From: Cypionkella sp.
GTDB taxonomy: Bacteria; Pseudomonadota; Alphaproteobacteria; Rhodobacterales; Rhodobacteraceae
Direction: 5' to 3'
DNA length: 64,000 bases
NCBI RefSeq assembly: GCF_028290025.1
Contig: NZ_JAQGKQ010000108.1
Location: 1-64,000, forward strand
The first letter of the stretch is position 1; each line of letters starts with the position of its first letter. Shown one piece after another: positions 18,132 to 27,925 of this stretch. The notes under the pieces are model-generated. The model did no database searches, had not been told where the DNA came from, and was given only the letters and a program-made list of their open reading frames with translations. A program made the translations under genes and the position numbers.

Positions 18132-19277
18132 ATGTCAGTACAGACCATCCATATTTTCGCTAAAAACGCATTGAACATCTCCCGCACCGACGGCGGGGCC
18201 TTGACCCAAGGCAACCCCATCTCTAATGCCGTCAATGGCGACGCGTACAGCTGGGAAAATCCCTCTGACGTAGCGATAACCTTCGGCACCGCCGACACCA
18301 CAATCACATTCAACGATGCCGACGGCATTCTCAGCGATGACCCGTTTAATAACGCCGATGTCATTGATCAGACGCTCGCTGCGCCGGTGACGGTCAACGG
18401 CGTCACCTACAATCCGAGCGCCACGACTGTGCGCTGGCAAAACCCTGCACCGGTGAATGTCGAAAACGAATACGAAGTGTCAGTTTATAGCGCGAGCGGA
18501 ACCGTTTATCACATGGTGGGTGTGTCGATCACCCAAGGCTACACCACCACCGTGGTCGGCGTGATGTTCAAGGGCGCTACCCCGCCACCCGGCACGACTT
18601 TATTCTACCATCAGGGTTCTTCGACATATTCTGGCTCTGGCCAAACCTTACCGATCCCCACTGTTACCTGCTTTGTGGCAGGCACCCGGATTGAGACCAC
18701 AACCGGCCCACGCGCCATCGAGACCTTGTGCGCGGGTGACATGGTTTTAACCCTCGACGGTGGCGCGAGGCCGATCCGCTGGATTGGCCGCAGCCGCGTT
18801 GATGGCTTTGGGCCACATGCGCCCATTCGCATTGCAGCAGGCGCGTTCGGCAATCTTCGTGATCTCGATGTATCACCCAACCACCGGATGTATCTCTATT
18901 CGTCGAAGGCGGAGCTTTACCTTGGCTGCAACGAGGTGCTGGTGGCGGCAAAATTCTTGCTCAACGGCGACTCAGTGCGCCGTGCGCTGGTGCGGCGCGC
19001 TGACTACATCCACTTGATGCTAGACCAGCATGACATGGTTTTTGCCGAAGGCGTTGCCAGCGAAAGCCTGTTCACCGGCTCGGGCGCAATGAACTCACTG
19101 GGCAGTACCGCTCAGGCCGAACTTCTCGCTATCTTCCCACAGCTGAAATTGCGCGAGCAGGTTCTGTGCCGTCGCAGCCTTACCAAGGCGGAAGCGCACC
19201 TATTGTTCCCCGCCAGCGCGACTTATCCCGGCCTGCGGCTGGCCGATATCGCACCCACCCTGCGCATCGCTGCATAA
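18132..19277 (+). CDS. Hint-domain (Hedgehog/intein-like) protein
   Basis: This 381-aa protein has an N-terminal region of about 175 aa rich in Thr, Asn and Asp with beta-repeat character, followed by a Hint_2 module starting CFVAGTRIETTTGPRAIETL and continuing DMVLTLDGGARPIRWIGR and DVSPNHRMYLYS. Hint_2 proteins are common and multicopy in Rhodobacterales; many are exported by type I systems and cleave themselves at the Hint cysteine. The nucleophile Cys is present. I chose the ATG at 18132; an in-frame ATG at 18018 would add 38 unconvincing residues. No dedicated secretion genes are adjacent. Confidence 0.8.
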   Translation: MSVQTIHIFAKNALNISRTDGGALTQGNPISNAVNGDAYSWENPSDVAITFGTADTTITFNDADGILSDDPFNNADVIDQTLAAPVTVNGVTYNPSATTVRWQNPAPVNVENEYEVSVYSASGTVYHMVGVSITQGYTTTVVGVMFKGATPPPGTTLFYHQGSSTYSGSGQTLPIPTVTCFVAGTRIETTTGPRAIETLCAGDMVLTLDGGARPIRWIGRSRVDGFGPHAPIRIAAGAFGNLRDLDVSPNHRMYLYSSKAELYLGCNEVLVAAKFLLNGDSVRRALVRRADYIHLMLDQHDMVFAEGVASESLFTGSGAMNSLGSTAQAELLAIFPQLKLREQVLCRRSLTKAEAHLLFPASATYPGLRLADIAPTLRIAA

Positions 19278-19321
19278 GGCGGGCGCATATATTTTTCAAT
19301 ATATTCGGTATCGACGCATAA

Positions 19322-20437
<1,116 letters not shown>

Positions 20438-20454
20438 GTTGTAATCGAAGATTT

Positions 20455-20483
20455 GGGGCTGGCGCTGTTTGGCCGCCAGCCCC
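20455..20483 (+). terminator. ilvC terminator
   Basis: GGGGCTGGCG (20455-20464) pairs perfectly with CGCCAGCCCC (20474-20483) across a 9-nt loop, 18 nt after the ilvC stop. The following ATATTTC is a weak T-tract. Confidence 0.7.
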
Positions 20484-20524
20484 ATATTTCAGGCCCAAAC
20501 CTTTGGTCAAGTTCCAGACACTGG

Positions 20525-20746
20525 CTACTCAAGAACCGGCGGCACATTGGGTTTTCTCTCGCCCTGCTCCTCAACCGGCTTCAGCAAATCAACGCCATCC
20601 TGTGGCCCATCCTTTGCCAAAGTGGATTTTGGGGCTGAAGGATCCTGTTTGCGCTCCTCCGTCCGCGCCTTGCTGACCAAAGCAAAAATGCACACTGCCA
20701 AAAGCGTGCCCAGCGCAAGCAATGGAACGATCCATGCATAATCCAT
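20525..20746 (-). CDS. Small single-helix membrane protein
   Basis: This 73-aa protein has an N-terminal transmembrane helix (YAWIVPLLALGTLLAVCIFALV) and a charged Pro/Lys-rich cytoplasmic tail ending VPPVLE. A good AGGAA ribosome site lies before the ATG. It is convergent with ilvC and divergent from the MHS transporter. I know no family for it; coding status rests on the ribosome site and the helix-plus-tail layout. Confidence 0.6.
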   Translation of the reverse strand: MDYAWIVPLLALGTLLAVCIFALVSKARTEERKQDPSAPKSTLAKDGPQDGVDLLKPVEEQGERKPNVPPVLE

Positions 20747-20910
20747 TGGGGATTCCTCATATGAAGATCATCATGCGCCTCAACGATCCTCATCGGCTCC
20801 CGGTTCCCAAAGCGGCAATCCCCGCACTCCGACATATCGGTCACGCAGGTTTTGGTGTGACTGATGCGTTCAATCAAACTTCCCCTGAGGCGAACGCCCG
20901 GATGCCCAAA

Positions 20911-20984
20911 GGTTAAAACTTCGTTAACACCCCCCTGCTAACCCGTTGATTTTCCACAATCAGGAGACTGTCCACGTGTGGGCA
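20911..20984 (+). repeat. Dispersed element R1, copy A (CtrA-like box plus palindrome)
   Basis: TTAA-N7-TTAAC at 20913-20928 matches the CtrA consensus. It is followed by CCCCTGCTAACCCGTTGA, TTTTCCACA (one mismatch from a DnaA box) and the palindrome TGTCCACGTGTGGGCA at 20969-20984. It lies in the 354-nt divergent interval before the MHS transporter gene. Related copies are at 23531, 36459 and 51287. Confidence 0.65.
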
Positions 20985-21100
20985 AAGTCAATCCGGCCCG
21001 TTTAAGCTTTCGCTCACAATCACAAAAGTATAACGCCCACCCATCGCGGCTGCGATCATCCCCGTAGCCAGAAACGCAACTAAATTACCGGCATATAAAA

Positions 21101-22402
21101 ATGACTGATGTTTCTTCGGGCAACACGCCCGCTGCGGCCAAACCGCAGAACTCCCCGGCACGCGTGCTGCTGGCCAGCCTGATCGGCACCACAATCGAGT
21201 TCTTCGATTTCTACGCCTACGCCACCGCCGCCGTCCTCGTGTTCCCTGCCCTATTCTTCCCCGGCTCGGACCCGACGACGGCACTACTGGCGAGCTTTGC
21301 CACCTTCTCCATCGCCTTCTTCGCCCGCCCGTTTGGCGCGGTCGTTTTTGGCCACTTCGGCGACCGCATCGGCCGCAAGGTCACTCTGGTAGCTGCCCTC
21401 CTGACCATGGGCGTCTCCACCGTGATCATCGGCCTGCTGCCTACCTACGACCAGATCGGCGTCGCGGCTCCGCTACTGCTCGCCCTCTGCCGCTTTGGAC
21501 AAGGCTTTGGCCTCGGTGGCGAATGGGGCGGCGCGGTGTTGCTCGCAACTGAGAACGCCCCCGAAGGCAAACGCAGCTGGTACGGCATGTTCCCCCAACT
21601 CGGCGCACCCCTCGGACTGTTTTTGTCGTCAGGCTTTTTCTGGGTGCTGCTGCACTTCATCACCGAAGAAGATTTCCTCAGCTGGGGCTGGCGCCTGCCG
21701 TTCCTAGCCTCAATCCTGCTGATCGCCATCGGCCTCTGGGTCCGGCTGTCGATCTCGGAAACACCCGAGTTCGCCAAAGCGATCGAGAAGCACGAGCGCG
21801 TCGAAATCCCGGTTGCCGAAGTGTTCAAGAACCACAAACGCAGCCTGTTCCTCGGCACCTTCGTAGCCCTCGTGACCTTCGTGCTGTTCTACATCTGCAC
21901 GGCATGGCTTTTGTCTTACAACGTCAAAGTGCTAAAAATCCCGTTCAAAGACGCGCTGCTGATCCAGATCTTCGGCGCGGTGATCTTCGGGCTGGCAATT
22001 CCGCTGGCTGGCAAGATTGCCGACCGCGTTGGCCGCTACAGCTTCCTTCTGGTGGTGACGGTACTGATCGGCATGTTCTCTTTTGCGCTAGAACCGCTCA
22101 TGGGCGGCGCTGCACAGCCCGAGTCCAACATCTACATTTTCGTCACCGTTGGCCTGTTCCTAATGGGCCTAACTTACGGCGTGATCGGCGCAGCCCTTGC
22201 AGCACCCTTCCCAACCCGAGTGCGCTACACCGGCTCGTCGCTGACCTTCAACTTCGCGGGCATCTTTGGCGCATCCCTCGCCCCCTACGCCGCAACCTAC
22301 CTGCAAGCGAGTTACGGCATGGCCTATGTCGGCTACTACCTGCTGGCGGCGTCGGTGATCACGCTGCTCTGCGTGCTGGCGATGGGTCGCGACAAACTCT
22401 GA
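21101..22402 (+). CDS. MFS transporter of the metabolite:H+ symporter (MHS) family
   Basis: This 433-aa protein has 12 membrane helices. The MHS signature is clear: GTTIEFFDFYAYATAAVLVF in helix 1, GHFGDRIGRK in loop 2-3, and RFGQGFGLGGEWGGAVLLA. Family members (ProP, ShiA, KgtP-like) import osmolytes, dicarboxylates or shikimate with protons. The substrate is not deducible here and there is no metabolic partner gene nearby. No strong Shine-Dalgarno is visible before the ATG. A perfect terminator follows. Confidence 0.9.
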   Translation: MTDVSSGNTPAAAKPQNSPARVLLASLIGTTIEFFDFYAYATAAVLVFPALFFPGSDPTTALLASFATFSIAFFARPFGAVVFGHFGDRIGRKVTLVAALLTMGVSTVIIGLLPTYDQIGVAAPLLLALCRFGQGFGLGGEWGGAVLLATENAPEGKRSWYGMFPQLGAPLGLFLSSGFFWVLLHFITEEDFLSWGWRLPFLASILLIAIGLWVRLSISETPEFAKAIEKHERVEIPVAEVFKNHKRSLFLGTFVALVTFVLFYICTAWLLSYNVKVLKIPFKDALLIQIFGAVIFGLAIPLAGKIADRVGRYSFLLVVTVLIGMFSFALEPLMGGAAQPESNIYIFVTVGLFLMGLTYGVIGAALAAPFPTRVRYTGSSLTFNFAGIFGASLAPYAATYLQASYGMAYVGYYLLAASVITLLCVLAMGRDKL

Positions 22403-22422
22403 AAACGTCGCGATATCTTTGC

Positions 22423-22452
22423 AAAAGGCCGGTGAGAAGTCTCCGGCCTTTA
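22423..22452 (+). terminator. Rho-independent terminator after MHS transporter
   Basis: AAAGGCCGG pairs with CCGGCCTTT (22443-22451) across about ten nt, beginning some 20 nt after the stop codon. Confidence 0.7.
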
Positions 22453-22613
22453 TGCTTGGGATGCATCAAACCGCTGCGGCAGTTAATTGAACATGGCTCA
22501 TATGCTTGCTGTCAAGTTGCTCTCAAACGGCGACAACAGCTGCTTAAACTAACGTTTGCGTTTGCGAGCGTTTAGGGCTTTTGTTTGGCAACACATTAAG
22601 GGCTGGGCGAAAT

Positions 22614-23498
22614 ATGGCTGGCTCCCCGCGAAACGGCTCGATTGATCTCCTTCGAGGATTGGCCGCCTTTGGCATAGTGTGGTTCCACGCAAAAGCCCCG
22701 CAAGCAAGTCTGGGACTGTCAGGACTGACCGTGTTCCTGCTTTTGCTCATAGTGATGAATGCGTCACCTTTGATACCCTTCGAGCGCGCAGTGGCTGATC
22801 GTGCTAACCGATTGCTTCGTCCGTGGGTGGTCTGGTCTGCGATCTACGCGCTGGCCAAGACTGCGCAGGCGATGCATTCAAACCATCCACTTTCCGATGA
22901 ATTCAGTTCCTCAATGCTGCTTTGCGGACCTGCGCTGCACTTGTGGTTTTTACCGTTTAGTTTTTTCGCATTGGTGGCATTGAGCGGACTTGAACGGCGT
23001 GTAAGTCTGCAGACGCGGGGCTTTTTCGGCTTTAGTCTTGTGCTTTGCCTTTTCGCGCTTCCGGTATCGGACAGTCTCGCGAACGCGACTTTAGGACATC
23101 CCCTATTGGAATGGGCCGCAGCCATCCCTCCGCTTGTAATAGGGGTTGCGTTGCGCTCGGCTGGAAGCTCGCCCGTTAGACAGTGTATAGTTCTTTCCGC
23201 AGCGATTTTGTCTTTTGCAGGAGTATTCGGTACTAGCGGCGAAGCGCCAATCGGAGTGCTAATAGGGTTGGTGCTGGTTTTGCTTGCCCTAAACTTCTCC
23301 ATTCCGGACACGTCGGCCTCCAGATGGGTCGCATTCATGTCGATGGCGATTTATCTGATGCACCCAATATTCTTGTCACCCCTCGCACGGGGCGCTATGG
23401 CGGATAAGCCAATTTTGCTAACGGTTGCTGCTACTTTCCTGTCGGTCCTAGTAGGGGAATGCATCCGGCGGACTTCGTTATCGAAAGTGGCGCTTTGA
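22614..23498 (+). CDS. Membrane acyltransferase (acyltransferase 3 family)
   Basis: This 294-aa polytopic protein begins SIDLLRGLAAFGIVWFHAKAP, the hallmark of OafA/YrhL-type acyltransferases, with the conserved R and H of the first helix. HLWFLPFSFFALVAL and the C-terminal MSMAIYLMHPIFLSPLA are also typical. Such proteins transfer acetyl or other acyl groups to cell-surface sugars. At 294 aa it is on the short side for the family. The ATG at 22614 is preferred over an upstream TTG. It is less GC-rich than its neighbours, suggesting acquisition by transfer. Confidence 0.82.
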   Translation: MAGSPRNGSIDLLRGLAAFGIVWFHAKAPQASLGLSGLTVFLLLLIVMNASPLIPFERAVADRANRLLRPWVVWSAIYALAKTAQAMHSNHPLSDEFSSSMLLCGPALHLWFLPFSFFALVALSGLERRVSLQTRGFFGFSLVLCLFALPVSDSLANATLGHPLLEWAAAIPPLVIGVALRSAGSSPVRQCIVLSAAILSFAGVFGTSGEAPIGVLIGLVLVLLALNFSIPDTSASRWVAFMSMAIYLMHPIFLSPLARGAMADKPILLTVAATFLSVLVGECIRRTSLSKVAL

Positions 23499-23530
23499 CG
23501 ATAACAGCGTTTAGCAACAACCCCCACTCA

Positions 23531-23608
23531 AGCGTTAAAATTACGTTAACGCAATTCTTAGCCATTTGTTTCTAAACGATAATCGGGTGTGTCCCCGCGT
23601 GGACACCC
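23531..23608 (+). repeat. Dispersed element R1, copy D
   Basis: TTAA-N7-TTAAC at 23535-23550, then TTCTTAGCCATTTG, and the hairpin GTGTCC/GGACAC at 23589-23606. It fills the 110-nt interval between the convergent acyltransferase gene and glmM, where the hairpin may also act as a terminator. Confidence 0.6.
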
Positions 23609-24952
23609 TCAGACCGCGGCCTCCACCGCCCCTACAATCTCATCGACCACATCGCGCAGCATCGCCTCATCCTCACATTCCGCCATCACCCGGATCAGCG
23701 GTTCGGTGCCGGACTTGCGGATCAATATCCGCCCCTTACCGGCTATCGCGACCTCCTTTGCCGCGATGACGGCCCTGACGGCTTCGGCTTTCAACGGCTC
23801 CAACCCCGGTGCGTAGCGAACGTTTTTCAGTAACTGCGGCACAGTTTCAAATTGTCGCACCAGACTGCTCGCAGGCTTGCCTGACCGCGCCATCTCGGCC
23901 AAGAACTGCAGGCCGGCGATCAGGCCATCACCCGTGGTGGCGTAGTCTGTCATCACGATATGACCCGACTGCTCACCCCCCAGATTGAACCCACCGCGCC
24001 GCATCGCTTCCACGACGTAGCGATCCCCGACTGAGGTGCGTTCCAGCCGCAGCCCTCGGCCTGTCATGAACCGCTCCAGCCCCAGATTGGACATTACGGT
24101 TGCAACCAAGGTGCCGCCCTGAAGACGCCCGCTGTCGGCCCAGCGCCCTGCCAGCAGCGCCATGATCTGATCACCGTCGGCCACGCGACCTGTCTCATCT
24201 AAGATCATCACCCGATCTGCATCGCCATCCAAGCTGATCCCCACATGCGCGCCATGTGCCACAACCGCCTCCGCCGCCGTCTGGGTGTAAGTGGAGCCGC
24301 AGCGATGGTTGATATTTTTGCCGTTCGGGCTGACGCCCACCGCGATCACCTCGGCGCCGAGTTCCCACAGCACTTCAGGTGCGGCCTTGTAGGCGGCCCC
24401 GTTTGCGCAGTCGATGACCACCTTCAGGCCGTCGAGCCTCAACCCGCCTGGGAAAGTGGTCTTGACGAATTCTTGGTACCGCCCCACCGCGTCATCAATC
24501 CGCTTAGCGCGGCCAATGTTTTCGGGCGGCGAGAGGCTTGGATCAGCCTCTACCAGGAGCTCAATCTCGGCTTCGGCGATGTCGGACAGCTTGAAGCCAT
24601 CCGGACCAAAGAACTTGATGCCGTTGTCGTAGTGCGGATTGTGCGAGGCGCTGATCATTACCCCTAGATCGGCGCGCATCGAACGCGTCAGAAAGCCCAC
24701 CGCTGGCGTCGGCACCGGACCGAGCAACAACACGTTCATGCCAGTGCTGGTAAGCCCCGCCGTCAACGCGTTCTCCAGCATATAGCCCGACAGCCTGGTG
24801 TCCTTGCCAATCACCACGCGGTGGGCCGTTGAGCCATCGCGTCGAAAGTATTGACCCGCCGCCGCACCCAGTTTCAGCGCCATCTCGGCGGTCATCGGAT
24901 AGCTGTTGGCAGTGCCCCGCACGCCGTCGGTTCCGAAAAGTTTGCGGGTCAT
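23609..24952 (-). CDS. glmM: Phosphoglucosamine mutase
   Basis: This 447-aa cytosolic enzyme converts glucosamine-6-phosphate to glucosamine-1-phosphate for peptidoglycan and LPS precursors. It has the N-terminal [13 protein letters not shown], the phosphoserine loop [19 protein letters not shown], the metal loop DGDADR and the C-terminal phosphate site [14 protein letters not shown]. The start codon overlaps the folP stop (ATGA), so the start at 24952 is well supported. The folP-glmM pairing is widespread in bacteria. Confidence 0.96.
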   Translation of the reverse strand: MTRKLFGTDGVRGTANSYPMTAEMALKLGAAAGQYFRRDGSTAHRVVIGKDTRLSGYMLENALTAGLTSTGMNVLLLGPVPTPAVGFLTRSMRADLGVMISASHNPHYDNGIKFFGPDGFKLSDIAEAEIELLVEADPSLSPPENIGRAKRIDDAVGRYQEFVKTTFPGGLRLDGLKVVIDCANGAAYKAAPEVLWELGAEVIAVGVSPNGKNINHRCGSTYTQTAAEAVVAHGAHVGISLDGDADRVMILDETGRVADGDQIMALLAGRWADSGRLQGGTLVATVMSNLGLERFMTGRGLRLERTSVGDRYVVEAMRRGGFNLGGEQSGHIVMTDYATTGDGLIAGLQFLAEMARSGKPASSLVRQFETVPQLLKNVRYAPGLEPLKAEAVRAVIAAKEVAIAGKGRILIRKSGTEPLIRVMAECEDEAMLRDVVDEIVGAVEAAV

Positions 24953-25959
24953 TGCGCCACTCCTGTTATTGCTGCTTGCCATAAGGACAAAGCCTGACGA
25001 GTCTCGGCTACGTCATGCACGCGGATCATCTGCATACCTTGCGCCACCCCGGCCAACGCCACGGCAAGGCTACCCGGAAGACGTTTTGCGGCATCCGCCT
25101 CAGCACCGATCGTGCCAATGAAGCGTTTGCGTGAAGCTCCAAGCAGCACGGGAACTCCGAGATTATGAAACAGCGACAGCCGTGACAGCAAGAGCAGGTT
25201 ATGCTGCAGGGTTTTACCAAAACCGATGCCGGGATCGATCGCCAGCTTTTCACGCGGGATGCCAGCGGCGATGGCCTCGGCCAGACGGGCAGCGAGGGCG
25301 TCATAAACGTCCAGCAGGACATCGTCATAATGGGGGTCGACCTGCATAGTCTGTGGCGTGGCGATGGAGTGCATCAGGATCACAGGGCGGCCAGAGGCTG
25401 CGGCAATTTCAGCCATGGTCTTATCAAATTGCAGCGCCGTCACGTCGTTCAAGATGGATGCACCTGCGTCAAATGCCGCGCTGGCCACCGAAGCCTTGCG
25501 GGTGTCGATTGAAATCGGCAAATCCAAGCCGCCCCCCCGCAGCGCCGCAATCACAGGCGCGGTGCGAGCGGTTTCCTCGTCGGCTGAGACTTCGGCCGCG
25601 CCGGGGCGCGTGCTTTCGCCACCGATGTCGATGATGTCCGCGCCCGTGGCCATTTTGCGCGCCTGCATCAACGCCGCTTCCGGGCGCAGAAACAGACCGC
25701 CATCAGAAAAACTGTCGGGCGTCACATTCAGGATGCCCATGATCCGAGGCCGATCCATCGTAAGGCCGCCAAACGCCATCCGGGAACTTGATAGGCGACG
25801 CCTTGTTTCGGCATCCAGATCGCTTACGTGCAAAAGGCGGGGCGCTTCATCACGGTCAAGCAATTCAACATGTGAGAACCAACACCAGCCGCCTGCCAGC
25901 GGCAAGGCATCCGTCGGGCGAGCGGGATCGGTCATCGGAATAGGGCGGATATAGGTCAT
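24949..25959 (-). CDS. folP: Dihydropteroate synthase
   Basis: This 336-aa protein condenses 4-aminobenzoate with the pterin pyrophosphate in folate synthesis. The TIM-barrel motifs are [29 protein letters not shown], the [10 protein letters not shown] strand, DPGIGFGKT and [11 protein letters not shown]. An N-terminal extension of about 70 aa precedes the barrel and is unlike E. coli FolP; I have the impression that such extensions occur in related genera. Its stop overlaps the glmM start, and folB lies 45 nt upstream on the same strand, so the three form an operon. Confidence 0.95.
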   Translation of the reverse strand: MTYIRPIPMTDPARPTDALPLAGGWCWFSHVELLDRDEAPRLLHVSDLDAETRRRLSSSRMAFGGLTMDRPRIMGILNVTPDSFSDGGLFLRPEAALMQARKMATGADIIDIGGESTRPGAAEVSADEETARTAPVIAALRGGGLDLPISIDTRKASVASAAFDAGASILNDVTALQFDKTMAEIAAASGRPVILMHSIATPQTMQVDPHYDDVLLDVYDALAARLAEAIAAGIPREKLAIDPGIGFGKTLQHNLLLLSRLSLFHNLGVPVLLGASRKRFIGTIGAEADAAKRLPGSLAVALAGVAQGMQMIRVHDVAETRQALSLWQAAITGVAQ

Positions 25960-26004
25960 AGGCTTGTGGTAAAACTCAAAGCCTTTTGTCGCAAGAGGGA
26001 AGCG

Positions 26005-26913
26005 TCAGACCTGTTCGATCCGCACGCGGCTTCCTGCTGGAAGTGCAACATCGCCGTGAACGATCAGACGGTCCGCGGCCATCAATTCGGCGAGCCACAA
26101 CGCCATCGCAACCGGTTCGCGACTTTGCGGGCCATCGACGGCATCCAGCACCAGTTTAGACGGAGCCCAAACCACCATCTGACCGCGCTTTATCGCCCAA
26201 TCAATTTCGGTGCGCGTTGCCATCACCACGCAGCGCGGGTCTCGGGCGGCCAGCACCCAAGCGTTTTGCTCAATGGCCAACAGGTCCACCCGGCGCTGAG
26301 TAGGCTTATGCCCGGTTTGGGGACGATCCATATTGGGCAGGCCCACGGCCAAAATCACCGGGCGGCCCTGCGCCTGCCAGCCATCCAGCCGTGCAGCCAG
26401 ATCGACGGCGCCGATCGCAGCGTTGCTTAGGAAAACCACCAAAGGATGCACAGCGGCTTCTTCGCCATCCTGCCCGATCATCTTGACGGCATCCTCGGCG
26501 CGGCTGCGCACGATTTCCACGCCCAGCTTATAGGGACCCACATCCAGTTTTTCGACGCGGACGAAAACCCGCATCGCCTGCGGCTCGGCGAGTATACGTT
26601 CGGCGAGACGCTCGGCGAGAGTTTCCAGCAGATTCAACCGTTCTGCCGCAAGTTCGGTCGCGATCGCCTCGGTAAGGGTGTCATAAGAAAGGATCAAATC
26701 AACATCATCGTTGAGCGGCTGCGCGGCGGGGCGCACCTCGACCACGATATTGAAAAGCACGCGCTGAGTATGGCCACGCTCTTTTTGAAACGCTCCAATG
26801 TCGACCTCGACGATATGGTCGCGTAGGCTGATACGATCACGCGGATCTGCGGTGGCCGAAGCGATCGAACGCTCCTCCGGGTGGGCAAAGGCTAGGCGGA
26901 TGTCGCTTGTCAT
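26005..26913 (-). CDS. folB: Dihydroneopterin aldolase with extra C-terminal domain
   Basis: This 302-aa protein. Residues about 25-135 match FolB (RISLRDHIVEVDIGAFQKERGHTQ, DVDLILSYDTLTEAI, NLLETLAERLAERIL), which cleaves dihydroneopterin to the hydroxymethylpterin used by FolP. The remaining 165 residues are a separate domain (RPVILAVGLPNMDRP, QMVVWAPSKLVLDAVDG, MALWLAELMAADRLIVHGDV) that FolB alone does not have. Its pattern is faintly reminiscent of amino-acid-kinase folds, which I cannot confirm. It is first in a folB-folP-glmM operon. Confidence 0.85.
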   Translation of the reverse strand: MTSDIRLAFAHPEERSIASATADPRDRISLRDHIVEVDIGAFQKERGHTQRVLFNIVVEVRPAAQPLNDDVDLILSYDTLTEAIATELAAERLNLLETLAERLAERILAEPQAMRVFVRVEKLDVGPYKLGVEIVRSRAEDAVKMIGQDGEEAAVHPLVVFLSNAAIGAVDLAARLDGWQAQGRPVILAVGLPNMDRPQTGHKPTQRRVDLLAIEQNAWVLAARDPRCVVMATRTEIDWAIKRGQMVVWAPSKLVLDAVDGPQSREPVAMALWLAELMAADRLIVHGDVALPAGSRVRIEQV

Positions 26914-27028
26914 ATAGCCCCCGAAGGCGGAACGCGTTCAGGACAAACTAGCGCGCGCCCTGCACAGCGCCTAGTCCGAACCCGACACCAAGCGCAAGGG
27001 GCACGACCTTAGCGACTCGAATAAGTCC

Positions 27029-27742
27029 TTAGGGTTGGCGGTAAAACAGATGCGAGCCAATGGCCGCAGTGCGGTCAAATTTGCGCGACCAAGATGGGCT
27101 TACAGCGCGCGTGTGAAAATAGGTAGCGCCAGCGGTCAAAGCGCGCGGAGCGCCATCCAGCATCACGCGGGCGATACGACCGGCAACTTCGGCTGAACTG
27201 CGGTCGGTCATCACGTCTTTATTGCCATCGCAAGAATACGAAAATGCGCAAGATCCACTGCCGCGTTGCTGCACGACGCCGCAGATGGTCTTGGGATACC
27301 GCGGGCTGTCCACCCGGTTAAGAACGACTTCTGCGACCGCAAACTGACCTTTTAAGGTTTCGCCGCGCGCCTCAAAATAGATCGCGGTCTTGAGACACTG
27401 CCACTGCTGATCACCTGCCGGAGCGGGTTGGCTCTGCAACCATTCGACCGAATAGCTGATCAAAATCGGGTTCTGCAGAACGGCTTGGTTGGCAATTTTC
27501 TGCACCTTCATCGGCTTTGCGATCACGGGCACGGCAGCTTTCGGCCCTACCGCCATCGCAGTCAGTCTAGCCTCGGGCAACGCATCAACTGCCTTGCGCT
27601 CCGCCCCGAACAAAGACGCCATTTGCGATCCCATCAGCAGGGTGGGATCGTTGGAATGGCTTACCGTCACATCGGCAAAGGCGGCCCCGCTAAGGACCCA
27701 AAGCGCCGCAGCGGCGCTCGTCCAGGCTTGGTGGATGCGCAT
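27029..27742 (-). CDS. Cell wall hydrolase, SleB-like
   Basis: This 237-aa exported protein has a signal peptide (MRIHQAWTSAAAALWVLSGAAFA) and a C-terminal Hydrolase_2 domain with AIYFEARGE, QFAVAEVVLNRVDSPRYP and GATYFHTRAVSPSW. Family members cleave peptidoglycan glycan strands; the catalytic Glu is the one in YFEARGE. The 183 nt upstream (27743-27925) are AT-rich and contain no gene; they probably hold its promoter and the 3' end signals of ppdK. Confidence 0.88.
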   Translation of the reverse strand: MRIHQAWTSAAAALWVLSGAAFADVTVSHSNDPTLLMGSQMASLFGAERKAVDALPEARLTAMAVGPKAAVPVIAKPMKVQKIANQAVLQNPILISYSVEWLQSQPAPAGDQQWQCLKTAIYFEARGETLKGQFAVAEVVLNRVDSPRYPKTICGVVQQRGSGSCAFSYSCDGNKDVMTDRSSAEVAGRIARVMLDGAPRALTAGATYFHTRAVSPSWSRKFDRTAAIGSHLFYRQP

Positions 27743-27925
27743 ATTAGTGTATCCCAGTTCGTTTCAGCAGCGTCGGCGGGAGCAGCCCCACACGACGAGG
27801 AATTTGGCTAAACAAGGATTTTGCATCGGTCCAGATCTGCGGCAAATTTACCACATTATTTTAGTACATTTGAGCGGTTTTCCGCGCAAAATCTTAACGC
27901 TATACATTCACTTAAGGTTGTATGC

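Noticed and set aside
20950-20958. TTTTCCACA as a DnaA box
   Set aside because: It is a single site with one mismatch and no cluster around it; not enough to call an origin here.
27743-27925. AT-rich interval as oriC
   Set aside because: No DnaA-box cluster or origin-linked gene is visible; I keep only the broader skew-switch observation.
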